A stretch of 10,986 nt of DNA from Actinomycetospora sp. (GTDB taxonomy: Bacteria; Actinomycetota; Actinomycetes; Mycobacteriales; Pseudonocardiaceae). A model generated the notes under the pieces. The model ran no database searches. It saw only the letters and a program-made list of their open reading frames with translations, and had not been told where the DNA came from. The stretch lies in contig JAICLN010000100.1 in NCBI GenBank assembly GCA_025925615.1, positions 1-10,986 on the forward strand. Reading direction: 5' to 3'. The position numbers and the translations under genes were made by a program. Of this stretch, positions 1 to 6,401 are shown in pieces (the stretch's first letter is position 1; each line of letters starts with the position of its first letter).

Positions 1-2
1 TC

Positions 3-506
3 CCGCCGGCGGTCACGCGGGTCCTCGCGGTGGAGCCCTCGCCGGTCGCGCGGCGGCTGGCCGCCCCGCGGATCGCGGCGGCCGGGGTGCCGGTGGAGCA
101 CGTCGGGCTCGACGGCGCCGCGCTGCCGCTCGCCGATGCGTCGGCCGACACCGTCGTCAGCACGTTCACGCTCTGCACGATCCCGGACCTCGACGGCGCG
201 CTCGCCGAGGTCCGCCGGGTCCTGCGCCCGGACGGCGTCTTCCTCTTCCTCGACCACGGGCTCTCCCCGCGCCCGGCCGTGGCCCGCTGGCAGCACCGGC
301 TCACCGGCCTGCAGCAGCGGGTGTTCGCGGGCTGCCACCTGGAGCGCGACATCGCGGGGCGGGTGGAGCGGGCCGGGTTCACCGTGACCGCGCTCGAGGC
401 GGTGGCGATCCCCGGGCCGTCGGTGCTCAACCACGTGGTGCTCGGGGAGGCGCTCCCCGGCGTGACGCCGGTCTCGTCGCGTCATGAACCCCGTCGAACC
501 GGGTGA
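3..506 (+). CDS. SAM-dependent methyltransferase, METTL7-like (5' end missing)
   Basis: The reading frame is open from base 3 and the true start lies upstream of the window, leaving 167 residues of a class I (Rossmann-fold) methyltransferase. The glycine-rich SAM motif I is lost. Visible are the strand-2 stretch VLAVEPS, whose acidic residue would bind the SAM ribose, the motif IV region VVSTFTLCTIPD followed by LAEVRRVLRPDG, and a FLFLDHG strand, all typical of the methyltransferase type 11 family. The downstream pattern of a Trp-Gln helix, then GCHLERDI and ERAGF, resembles METTL7-type methyltransferases (known for thiol methylation in animals) and bacterial relatives. The substrate cannot be read from the sequence. 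The stop lies 36 bases before the next gene on the same strand, so the two are probably cotranscribed. The family call is firm; the METTL7 subgroup is an inference. Confidence 0.85.
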   Translation, partial: PPAVTRVLAVEPSPVARRLAAPRIAAAGVPVEHVGLDGAALPLADASADTVVSTFTLCTIPDLDGALAEVRRVLRPDGVFLFLDHGLSPRPAVARWQHRLTGLQQRVFAGCHLERDIAGRVERAGFTVTALEAVAIPGPSVLNHVVLGEALPGVTPVSSRHEPRRTG

Positions 507-542
507 TCCCCGGCGCACACCACGCCAAGGGGGGAGGCCGCC

Positions 543-1181
543 GTGAAGGTCACCGTGTTCGGGGCGACGGGCAACATCGGTCAGCTCGTCCTGCGTCGAC
601 TGCTCGACGACGGGCACGAGGTGACGGCGTTCGTCCGGTCGCCCGCCAAGCTCGGGATGGCCGCCGCGGCGGTCGCCGTGGTGTCCGCCGACCTGACCGA
701 CGACGACGCGATCCGGGAGGCGGTGGCCGGCGCGGACGCCGTCGTCAGCGCCCTCGGGCCGCCGATCGACCCGTTCGTGCGCGGCACCCCGCTGACCGAC
801 GGCACCCGCCGCATCGTCGCCGCGATGCACGCCGAGGAGGTGCGGCGGCTCGTCGCGCTCGCGACCGTCAGCGTCCCGGATCCGCGGGACCGCCCGCGCC
901 TGCTCGACCGCCTGGTGCCCATCGCGATCGGGCTGCTCATCCCGGGGGCGCTGCGCGAGGTGCAGGGCATCTCCGAGGTCGTCGCCACCTCCGGGCTCGA
1001 CTGGACGGTGGCGAGGATCTTCGCACCGATCGACGTGCCGGCGAACCACACCGTGCAGGCGGGGTTCCTCGGCCGCGACCCGGTCGGGGTGGAGATGTCG
1101 CGCGCGGACATCGCCGACTTCCTCGTCGACCAGATCGGCAGCGAGGACTTCGTCGGTGCGTCCCCGGCGATCAGCAATTAG
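543..1181 (+). CDS. NAD(P)H-binding atypical SDR protein
   Basis: A 212-residue protein that starts at GTG, 6 bases after a strong GGGGGAGG ribosome site. The N-terminus carries the dinucleotide-binding motif GATGNIG (residues 7-13). A second strand ends in VRSPAKL (31-37), where Arg32 is placed to hold the NADP(H) 2'-phosphate. The fold matches the NAD(P)H-binding / NmrA-like atypical short-chain dehydrogenases (PF13460 type), about 200-220 residues long. The classical YxxxK catalytic pair is not evident, so it may be a reductase of unknown substrate or a redox-sensing protein. The TAG stop is the first three bases of the 1179-1252 palindrome. It probably forms an operon with the upstream methyltransferase and converges on the redox operon to its right. 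Confidence 0.88.
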   Translation: MKVTVFGATGNIGQLVLRRLLDDGHEVTAFVRSPAKLGMAAAAVAVVSADLTDDDAIREAVAGADAVVSALGPPIDPFVRGTPLTDGTRRIVAAMHAEEVRRLVALATVSVPDPRDRPRLLDRLVPIAIGLLIPGALREVQGISEVVATSGLDWTVARIFAPIDVPANHTVQAGFLGRDPVGVEMSRADIADFLVDQIGSEDFVGASPAISN

Positions 1182-1252
1182 GTGCGCTGCGCGCTCGTGA
1201 GCACTTTCCGGGGTTATAGCCCCGGAAAGTGCTCACGAGCCGGAGGCACCTA
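1179..1252. repeat. Long palindrome between convergent genes; likely repeat element and two-way terminator
   Basis: A perfect 21-bp inverted repeat (1193-1213 with 1220-1240) encloses the 6-base loop TTATAG. An outer 7-bp arm, TAGGTGC (1179-1185) against GCACCTA (1246-1252), is separated from the core by short unpaired segments of 7 and 5 bases. The TAG at each outer end is the stop codon of the flanking gene: the NAD(P)-binding gene on the left, the disulfide oxidoreductase gene on the right. It can fold as a very stable hairpin on either strand and would end transcription from both sides, although it lacks a T tract. Its partial copy at 4988-5028 suggests a dispersed palindromic repeat family rather than a one-off terminator. 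Confidence 0.85.
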
Positions 1253-2647
1253 CTCCCCCCACGCCTCCAGCAGGCGCAGCCACACCTCGGTCTTCGTCGG
1301 GAACGACGGGACCGCGTGCCAGAGCCGCCCCAGCGGCACCTCCCCGACGACCGCGATCGTCGCCCCGTGGACCATGTCGGCCACGTCCGGCCCGACGAAC
1401 GTCGCCCCGACGACGACCTCGCGCTCGGTGTCGACCACGAGCGTCGCGAAGCCGTCGTAGCCGTCGGCCTCCAGCGCCCCACCGGCGGTGTTGCCGATCT
1501 CGTAGGACACCGACCGCACCGGCCGGCCGGCCTCGCGCGCCGACGCCTCGGTGTGCCCGACGGCGGCCACCTGCGGGTCCGTGAAGATCACCTGCGTGAC
1601 GGCGGTGTGCTCGGCCGTCGCGGCGTGGTGGGAGTACCGGCCCCCGAGCTCCTTGCCGTGGGCGCGGGCGACGATGACGTCGCCGCAGATCCGCGCCTGG
1701 TACTTGCCCATGTGCGTGAGCTTCGCGCCGGTGCTCGCGTCCCCGACCGCGTAGAGCCAGTCGCCGAGCACGGTGGTCGTGTCGTCGGCGGGCAGCGGCT
1801 TGCCCGGCTCCAGCCCGACCGTCTCCAGCCCGATGTCGTCGGTCGTCGAGCGCCGGCCCGCCGCGACCAGCAGCTCGGCGCCGCGGACCTCGGACCCGTC
1901 GTCGAGCGTCGCGACCACATCGGAGTCCTCGCGGCGCACCGCCGTCATCGAGGTCCTGAGCCGGACGTCGACGCCGTCGGCCTCCAGCGACGCCTGCACC
2001 CGCCGGCCGGCCTCGGGCTCGGTGTTCGGCAGGAGCCGCTCGCCGTGCTGGACGAGGGTGACCTGGGCGCCGAGCCGCTGGTAGGCGGTGGCCATCTCGG
2101 CCCCGACCACGCCGCCGCCGAGGATCAGCAGCGACGACGGCACGTCCTTGACCTGCGTCGCGTCGCGGTTGGTCCAGGCCCCGACGTCTCCGATGCCGTC
2201 GATCGGCGGGTAGGTCGGCACCGAACCGGTCGCGACGACGACGTGGCGGGCGGCCACCGACGTCGTCGTCCCGTCGTCGTGGGTCACCTCGACGGCGCGC
2301 TCCCCGGTCAGCCGACCACGCCCGCGCAGCAGCGTGATCCCGGCGCCGGAGAGCCAGTCGGCCTGGCCGGAGTCGTCCTCCCCCGCGAACTGGTCGCGCC
2401 GCGCGAGGACCTTCGCCACGTCGATCGGGCCGGCCTCGACCCCGGGCATGCGGCGGGTCTCGGCCAGCAGGTCGACCGGCCGCAGCAGCGCCTTCGACGG
2501 GATGCACGCGTAGTAGGAGCACTCGCCGCCGACCAGGCCCGCCTCGACGATGGCCGCCGACAGACCCCGCTGGTGGGCGCGGTCGGCGGCGTTCTCACCG
2601 ACCGGACCGGCGCCGATCACGACGACGTCGACGTCCAGGTCACTCAT
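1250..2647 (-). CDS. Class I pyridine nucleotide-disulfide oxidoreductase (Lpd/MerA-like, not a canonical lipoamide dehydrogenase)
   Basis: 465 residues. The ATG overlaps the TGA of the upstream reductase gene as ATGA, which fixes the start and implies translational coupling. The N-terminal FAD motif is GAGPVG (12-17), followed by the redox-active disulfide C43-SYYA-C48 in the context of IPSKALL. ATGS (139-142) and GGGVVGAE (177-184) form the second nucleotide site, and AVGDAS is the second FAD motif. The acidic residue usual for NADH binding after the second site is replaced by Gln200-His201, so cofactor preference is open. At the C-terminus, lipoamide dehydrogenases carry HPT with the catalytic base histidine; this protein reads PSFPTKTE, with Phe at that place. 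A flavoprotein disulfide reductase is therefore certain, but true lipoamide dehydrogenase activity is doubtful. The substrate is unknown. It is the last gene of the three-gene redox operon. Confidence 0.9.
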   Translation of the reverse strand: MSDLDVDVVVIGAGPVGENAADRAHQRGLSAAIVEAGLVGGECSYYACIPSKALLRPVDLLAETRRMPGVEAGPIDVAKVLARRDQFAGEDDSGQADWLSGAGITLLRGRGRLTGERAVEVTHDDGTTTSVAARHVVVATGSVPTYPPIDGIGDVGAWTNRDATQVKDVPSSLLILGGGVVGAEMATAYQRLGAQVTLVQHGERLLPNTEPEAGRRVQASLEADGVDVRLRTSMTAVRREDSDVVATLDDGSEVRGAELLVAAGRRSTTDDIGLETVGLEPGKPLPADDTTTVLGDWLYAVGDASTGAKLTHMGKYQARICGDVIVARAHGKELGGRYSHHAATAEHTAVTQVIFTDPQVAAVGHTEASAREAGRPVRSVSYEIGNTAGGALEADGYDGFATLVVDTEREVVVGATFVGPDVADMVHGATIAVVGEVPLGRLWHAVPSFPTKTEVWLRLLEAWGE

Positions 2648-3387
2648 TCGCTCGCCTCTTCTTCCTCGATCTCTCCGCTGGGCCCGAACCGCTCGACCCG
2701 GATGCTGCCCTCCGGCTGCCCGGCCGACAGCAGGTACGACTCCATCGCGAGGGTGAACCGTGCGGATCCGCACACGAACGCGGTGGCCCCCGGGTCGGTG
2801 ATCGCGCCCACCACCGCCCCGTCCAGCCGGCTCGGTCCGAGTCCCCTGGCACCCCGCTCCCGGGTCAGGGCGACCAGCGCCCCCGCCGCCTCGAGCTCCT
2901 CCCGGTAGGGCAGGTCGGCGGCCGTCCGCGCGGAGACCGCCAGCGAGAGCAGTTCGGGCCGCCCGACGTCGCGCGCGTGGCGCAGCATCGAGACCAGCGG
3001 TGCCACCCCGCTGCCGCCGCCGATGCCCAGGGCGGGGGTGTGCCCGTCCCAGGCGAACCATCGCCCGATCGGCCCGCGGCACTCGAGCTCGTCGCCGGGC
3101 TCGACGACCTCGGCGAGGAACCCGGAGACCTCGCCGTCGGGCACCCGCTCGACGTAGATCTCCACATGGTCGTCCGACGGCGCGGAGACCGCCGAGTAGG
3201 ACCGGCTCGCGGTGTAGCCGTCCTCGGCCCGCAACCGGATCACGTAGTGCTGACCGGGACGGTGGACCACGCGATCCGGGACCTCGAGGCGCAGGATCAC
3301 CGCGAGGTCGCCGTGGTGGCGGACGTCGACGACCGTCGCGTCGCGCCAGACCGCGGCGAGGCGCCGGTCCTGACCGGTCTCGGTCAC
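2644..3387 (-). CDS. FNR-family FAD/NAD(P)H reductase (partner of the molybdopterin enzyme)
   Basis: 247 residues, starting at GTG with GAGGG just upstream, overlapping the stop of the preceding gene. It has the ferredoxin-NADP reductase two-domain layout. The FAD-binding beta barrel holds RSYS (62-65), the NAD(P) domain holds GGGSGVAP (123-130), and VCGSARF (205-211) is followed by a short acidic tail. There is no 2Fe-2S cysteine cluster, so it is a stand-alone flavin reductase that hands electrons from NAD(P)H to another protein. The gene starts 7 bases after the stop of the molybdopterin oxidoreductase gene and overlaps the disulfide oxidoreductase gene by 4 bases. This makes the molybdopterin enzyme its likely electron acceptor or donor, an inference from context; related actinobacteria often pair these two families. 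Confidence 0.9.
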   Translation of the reverse strand: MTETGQDRRLAAVWRDATVVDVRHHGDLAVILRLEVPDRVVHRPGQHYVIRLRAEDGYTASRSYSAVSAPSDDHVEIYVERVPDGEVSGFLAEVVEPGDELECRGPIGRWFAWDGHTPALGIGGGSGVAPLVSMLRHARDVGRPELLSLAVSARTAADLPYREELEAAGALVALTRERGARGLGPSRLDGAVVGAITDPGATAFVCGSARFTLAMESYLLSAGQPEGSIRVERFGPSGEIEEEEASE

Positions 3388-3394
3388 CGGGCCC

Positions 3395-4015
3395 TCAGTC
3401 CCCGTCGAAGCGCTGCTCGAGCCACGGGTCCCCGCGGTCGTGGTAGCCGTTCAGCTCCCAGAACCCGGGCTCGTCGTGGTCCAGCAGCGTGATCCTCGAG
3501 ATCCACTTCGCCGACTTCCAGAAGTACAGGTGCGGCACGATCATCCGCACCGGCCCGCCGTGCTCGCGGGTCAGCGGCTTGCCCTCGTGCTCCCACACGA
3601 TCCACGCCGTGCCGCCGGTGACGTCCTCCAGCGGCAGGTTGGTGCGGTACCGGGTGGTCGACTCCTCGACGACGTGCGTCGCCTCGGGCAGCGGCCCCGC
3701 CGCCTCGAGCAGCGTGTCGAGGCTGATCCCGGTGAACGACGTGTCGAGCTTCGACCACGTCGTCACGCAGTGGATGTCGCCGCGGTAGGTGTCCGAGTCC
3801 CCGCCGGCCAGCTTCTTGAGGTCCCGCAACGACCAGGTGGTCGGGTTCGCCACGAGGCCGCCGATCGACAGCGACCACCGGTCCGCGTCGATCCGGGCCG
3901 TCGGCTCCGCGGTGAGCACCGGCCACGACTTCCCGACGTCGTACTGCCCGGGCGGCAGGCGCGGGTCGCGCTCGGCCTGCCGACGCCGGCCGGTGAAACC
4001 GCGGGTGATCGCCAT
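3395..4015 (-). CDS. Sulfite oxidase-family molybdopterin-dependent oxidoreductase, cytoplasmic
   Basis: 206 residues. The ATG at 4015 is chosen because GAGAGGAG sits about 8 bases upstream; a longer in-frame extension (40 more residues) looks non-coding. The protein matches the oxidoreductase molybdopterin-binding domain of the sulfite oxidase / YedY (MsrP) group. Cys83 in IHCVTTWSKLD is the expected molybdenum-ligating cysteine, GGPVRMIVPHLYFWKS is the signature pterin-binding stretch, and WISRITLL follows. No signal peptide or twin-arginine motif is present, so it should work in the cytosol, unlike periplasmic MsrP. No heme domain is fused. The FNR-type reductase directly downstream could supply electrons, suggesting a reductase role (for example on sulfoxides), but the substrate is not known. 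First gene of the leftward operon. Confidence 0.9.
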   Translation of the reverse strand: MAITRGFTGRRRQAERDPRLPPGQYDVGKSWPVLTAEPTARIDADRWSLSIGGLVANPTTWSLRDLKKLAGGDSDTYRGDIHCVTTWSKLDTSFTGISLDTLLEAAGPLPEATHVVEESTTRYRTNLPLEDVTGGTAWIVWEHEGKPLTREHGGPVRMIVPHLYFWKSAKWISRITLLDHDEPGFWELNGYHDRGDPWLEQRFDGD

Positions 4016-4187
4016 GGTCCGGCTCCTCTCGGGACGCGCCTGAAGACGGTCCAGCGTAGGCAGGCGAGGTGACTGTCCGCTTCCTCGAACGACCGACGTA
4101 GCGCCGATCATCCCCGCGCGGGGGGACACGCACATTGCGTCGTCCTACCGATACCGCCGGGCCGCATGATCGAGCACGATCACCCGC
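4016..4187. promoter_or_regulatory. Divergent intergenic region between the redox operon and the zinc-finger gene
   Basis: This 172-base gap must hold the promoter of the leftward molybdopterin operon and of the rightward UBP zinc-finger gene. It contains a perfect 12-bp GC palindrome (4112-4123). On the minus strand, TACGCT about 40 bases before the operon's ATG could be a -10 box, but no convincing -35 accompanies it. For the rightward gene, CACGAT (4175-4180) ends 7 bases before the GTG, a position fitting a leaderless transcript, although the hexamer is a poor match. Confidence 0.35.
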
Positions 4188-4535
4188 GTGACCGAGCCCC
4201 TCGAGATCGACCCCGCCGCCGCACCGTCCGGGCCGGGCTGCCTGGAGTGCGACCGCGACGGCGGGTGGTGGTTCCACCTGCGCCGGTGCGCCGCGTGCGG
4301 CCACGTCGGGTGCTGCGACTCGTCGCCCGCCCAGCACGCCACCGCCCACGCGCGCGGAGCGGGCCACCCGATCCTCACGAGCTACGAGCCCGGGGAGTAC
4401 TGGTTCTACGACGACCGCTCGGGCGCCGCCGGCGAGGGCCCCGACCTCGCCGAGCCGCGCCACCACCCGGCGTCGCAGTCGACCCCCGGCCCCGCGGACC
4501 GGGTGCCGGCCGACTGGCAGCGCCACCTCAACTGA
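4188..4535 (+). CDS. UBP-type zinc finger domain protein
   Basis: 115 residues from a GTG with no ribosome site, possibly leaderless. The central region is a UBP-type (ubiquitin-hydrolase-like) zinc finger with ordered ligands: CxxC at Cys18/Cys21, CxxC at Cys34/Cys37, then Cys42/Cys43 and histidines 50, 54 and 60, followed by the aromatic strand EYWFYDD. In eukaryotes this fold binds ubiquitin tails. Free-standing bacterial versions of about 80-120 residues are common in actinobacteria and have no settled role. The C-terminus is Pro/Ala-rich and probably disordered. The next gene follows after 14 bases, so the two are likely cotranscribed. The family assignment is firm; the function is not known. 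Confidence 0.87.
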   Translation: MTEPLEIDPAAAPSGPGCLECDRDGGWWFHLRRCAACGHVGCCDSSPAQHATAHARGAGHPILTSYEPGEYWFYDDRSGAAGEGPDLAEPRHHPASQSTPGPADRVPADWQRHLN

Positions 4536-4549
4536 TCTGAGGAGATCCC

Positions 4550-4990
4550 GTGACCGAGCCGGACAACCTCGGCGGCGACGACCCGGACGCCGACGACGAC
4601 ACCGTCTTCGAGCAGCTCGACGAACAGGACTCCCTCGCCGATCCCGACGTCCCCGACCCGCTCGACGAGGGCGTCTCGCCCCACGAGCAGCCCTGGGGCA
4701 CGACGGCGTGGGGGGTCACCGACGCCGAGGAGCGCGAGGGGCAGCCGCTCGCGGGGCGCCTGCGCCGCGAGGTCCCGGACTCGTCCGCCGACGACGACGG
4801 CGACGGGCTCGGCGACGCCGACGACACCGACGGCGAGCTCTGGGACGACGAGGTCGGGGGCGGTCGCCGTGCCGGGCGGCTCGTCCTGCAGGACGGCGGG
4901 GAGGACTTCTGGGCCGACGACGTCGGCGTCGACGGCGCGGGCGCCAGCGCCGAGGAGGCCGCGGTCCACATCGTCGATGACGACGGGTAG
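4550..4990 (+). CDS. DUF5709 family acidic protein
   Basis: 146 residues starting at GTG, with GAGGAG about 6 bases upstream. The sequence is extremely rich in Asp and Glu, with almost no hydrophobic core in its first half. It shows the conserved blocks of the actinobacterial DUF5709 family: DQLDEQDSL-like (here EQLDEQDSL), SPHEQPWG, WGVTDAEEREG with a following L-rich arm, and a C-terminal RAGRLV-to-FWADDVG segment ending in SAEEAAVHIV. It is probably cytosolic and largely disordered; no biochemical role is known to me. The TAG stop is the first part of a repeat-derived sequence shared with 1179-1196, so the repeat may have set the protein's C-terminal end. Confidence 0.88.
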   Translation: MTEPDNLGGDDPDADDDTVFEQLDEQDSLADPDVPDPLDEGVSPHEQPWGTTAWGVTDAEEREGQPLAGRLRREVPDSSADDDGDGLGDADDTDGELWDDEVGGGRRAGRLVLQDGGEDFWADDVGVDGAGASAEEAAVHIVDDDG

Positions 4991-5028
4991 GTGCGCTCCG
5001 CGCTCCCAGTGACGGACGTCGCTGTAGC
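4988..5028 (+). repeat. Degenerate second copy of the TAGGTGC palindromic repeat
   Basis: Bases 4988-5005 match 1179-1196 at 17 of 18 positions (one G/C difference), again with the TAG serving as a stop codon. The similarity then falls away, but a loop-like GCTGTAGCC (5021-5029) sits one base off the position of GGTTATAGCC in the intact palindrome. A weak 6-bp hairpin (5008-5013 with 5018-5023) remains, and the right arm is missing. I read it as the left half of the same repeat family with its core replaced or decayed. Confidence 0.6.
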
Positions 5029-5166
5029 CGAGCCCACGGACGGGTGTGGTGATCACGGCCTGCGCGGAATTCTCGGGTCGTCGCCCCGATGTCGTGGCCA
5101 CTCGCTCTACCCGACCTGGCGGGGTCGGTCGAGACATCCGACGACCGAACTTGGTGGTGAACCGCG

Positions 5167-5436
5167 ATGACGATGCCGACTGCCTCGTTGCCCTGGATGG
5201 GCAACCGCGTGGAGATGTGGGAGATCGAGGGAACGGAGTTGACGGCCCTCGAGTGGCGTCGCCCGTGGAACGGCTCGATGCGCGGCTTCCGCGTGCTGGG
5301 CGCCGACGAGCTCTCGCTGGTCTGCCTGGCCGTCGAGGAGGCCACGGCGGACCTGCGTCCCGCGCCGCGCCTCGAAGGCCTCGCGGGCCGGCCCCTCGAC
5401 CTGGAGGCCTTCCTCGAGGAGGTCCTCGACCGCTGA
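5167..5436 (+). CDS. Hypothetical protein, 89 aa
   Basis: I do not recognise a family. The frame has strong G/C bias at third codon positions after about codon 20 and ends just before a strong terminator, which together support a real gene. The product is small and acidic, with two strand-like stretches (VEMWEIEG and MRGFRVLG) followed by a Leu/Glu-rich helical C-terminus (LDLEAFLEEVLDR). There are no cysteine clusters, signal peptide or membrane segments. The start is uncertain: ATG codons at 5167, 5197 and 5215 are all possible and none has a convincing ribosome site. The 176-base region upstream has lower GC than its surroundings and one short hairpin (5111-5116 with 5123-5128). Confidence 0.6.
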   Translation: MTMPTASLPWMGNRVEMWEIEGTELTALEWRRPWNGSMRGFRVLGADELSLVCLAVEEATADLRPAPRLEGLAGRPLDLEAFLEEVLDR

Positions 5437-5440
5437 GCCC

Positions 5441-5473
5441 CCGCCCGGCCCGCCCCGTCGGCGGGCCGGGCGG
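5441..5473. terminator. Bidirectional hairpin terminator
   Basis: A perfect 14-bp GC stem (5441-5454 with 5460-5473) closes the 5-base loop CCGTC, directly after the stop of the 89-aa gene and just before the stop of the convergent PEBP gene. It would serve both strands. The rightward side is followed by TGTCGTT, a modest T-rich tail. Confidence 0.85.
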
Positions 5474-5479
5474 TGTCGT

Positions 5480-6022
5480 TCAGCCGGTGATCTCGTGGGT
5501 GGGCGTGATCGTCGCGCGGCCCAGCGAGTGGAAGAACAGGTTGAAGCCGAGGAACGCGGGAGTGGCGTCCTCGCCCACCCCGAGGTCCTCGACGTCGACC
5601 GCGTGGACCACGAAGAAGTAGCGGTGCGGGCCGTGCCCGGCGGGTGGGGCCGCGCCGATGTAGCGGTGCGCCCCGGCGTCGTTGGCGAGCGTGATCGCCC
5701 CGTCCGGCAGCAGTCCCTTGTCCGGGTCCCCGGCGTCGGCGGGCAGCGAGGTCGTCGAGGCCGGCAGCCCGACGACGGCCCAGTGCCAGAACCCGCTGGC
5801 CGTCGGGGCGTCGGGGTCGTAGCAGGTGACGGCGTAGCTCTTCGTGCCCTCGGGGGCGCCCGACCAGGCCAGCTGGGGGGACGCGTCCTCGCCGCCGGCG
5901 CCCATGATCCCGCTGACCTGGGGGTTCGGGAGCGGCTGGCCGTCGCGGACGTCGGTGCTGGTCACCTCGAAGGAGGCGACGTCGGGCAGGAAGCTGTACG
6001 GGTCGGGCGGCTGGGGCGCCAC
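5480..6022 (-). CDS. YbhB/YbcL family PEBP (Raf kinase inhibitor-like) protein
   Basis: 180 residues from a GTG with GAGGAGG a few bases upstream. Both PEBP signatures are present: [15 protein letters not shown] (67-81), containing the conserved Asp69, Pro70, Asp71 and His80 of the anion-binding pocket, and [13 protein letters not shown] further on. Family members bind phospholipid head groups or other small anions; the bacterial YbhB/YbcL branch has no settled role. There is no signal peptide, so it is cytosolic. The length fits the family. It lies downstream of the FmdB-type gene on the same strand (79-base gap) and may be read from that promoter or its own. Confidence 0.92.
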   Translation of the reverse strand: MAPQPPDPYSFLPDVASFEVTSTDVRDGQPLPNPQVSGIMGAGGEDASPQLAWSGAPEGTKSYAVTCYDPDAPTASGFWHWAVVGLPASTTSLPADAGDPDKGLLPDGAITLANDAGAHRYIGAAPPAGHGPHRYFFVVHAVDVEDLGVGEDATPAFLGFNLFFHSLGRATITPTHEITG

Positions 6023-6101
6023 GGGTCCTCCTCGGTCGGGGACGTGCGGGTCGAGAGCCGCTTACCCCGCCCGCGTCACCGGCCATGCACGACGGGCCCG
6101 G

Positions 6102-6347
6102 TCAGCCGCAGCACCCGCCGCCGCAGCAGCCCCCGCCGCCCGTGGGCGCGCCCCCGGCGAACGGCGACGGCGGCGTCACGGGACGCGTCGCCGTCCGCGC
6201 CCGGCCGCCGATCGAGACGGCGGAGAGCAGCTTGACGGTGTCGGTGTGCCCGCCGGGACACTCGGCGGGATCCGACGAGTGCTGCATCGGCCGGTCCACC
6301 TCGAAGGTCGACCCGCACTCGCGACAGCGGAACTCGTAGCGCGCCAT
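6102..6347 (-). CDS. FmdB-type zinc ribbon protein
   Basis: 81 residues. It starts MARYEFRCRECG, the hallmark of the FmdB putative regulatory family (PF09723 type), in which a short zinc ribbon binds metal through two CxxC knuckles. Here the first knuckle, Cys8/Cys11, is intact. The second reads CPGGH (30-34), so the fourth cysteine is glycine and His34 may take its place. A Pro/Gly linker leads to an unusual tail of paired cysteines (CCGGGCC) that could bind additional metal or form disulfides. The function of the family is not established, although the founding member was named from a formamide-amidase locus. The start is supported by a TACTGT box 7 bases upstream of the ATG, fitting a leaderless transcript. 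Confidence 0.85.
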   Translation of the reverse strand: MARYEFRCRECGSTFEVDRPMQHSSDPAECPGGHTDTVKLLSAVSIGGRARTATRPVTPPSPFAGGAPTGGGGCCGGGCCG

Positions 6348-6354
6348 GCCCCGG

Positions 6355-6360
6355 ACAGTA
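6355..6360 (-). promoter_or_regulatory. -10 box of the FmdB-type gene (leaderless)
   Basis: On the minus strand TACTGT is followed by 7 bases and then the ATG at 6347, with no ribosome site between. The same hexamer is the -10 box of the amidase promoter. At 18 bases upstream CTGTCG is a weak -35. The geometry places the transcript start at or next to the initiator codon. Confidence 0.5.
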
Positions 6361-6389
6361 GGCCGCAGGAGAGGCGCCCGACAGTCGTC

Positions 6390-6395
6390 TACGGT
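6390..6395 (+). promoter_or_regulatory. -10 box of the DUF2461 gene (leaderless)
   Basis: TACGGT lies 6 bases before the GTG at 6402, with no ribosome site in reach, so the mRNA probably begins at the start codon. No clear -35 is visible. Confidence 0.5.
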
Positions 6396-6401
6396 GCCGA
6401 C

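Noticed and set aside
1193..1240. The long hairpin as a riboswitch, attenuator or att site
   Set aside because: It lies between two stop codons rather than upstream of a gene, and no integrase or tRNA is nearby. A terminator/repeat explanation is sufficient.
1229..2908. A 559-codon plus-strand open frame opposite the redox operon
   Set aside because: It is antisense to the disulfide oxidoreductase and FNR genes, which have clear motifs and coupled starts.
2648..3082. A 145-residue N-terminal extension of the disulfide oxidoreductase
   Set aside because: The frame is open upstream, but it overlaps the FNR gene in another frame and the FAD motif must lie near the N-terminus. The ATG at 2647 in the ATGA overlap is the sensible start.
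4112..4123. Perfect 12-bp palindrome in the divergent intergenic region as an operator
   Set aside because: It is pure G and C, so it arises easily by chance here, and it sits at no defined distance from a convincing promoter.
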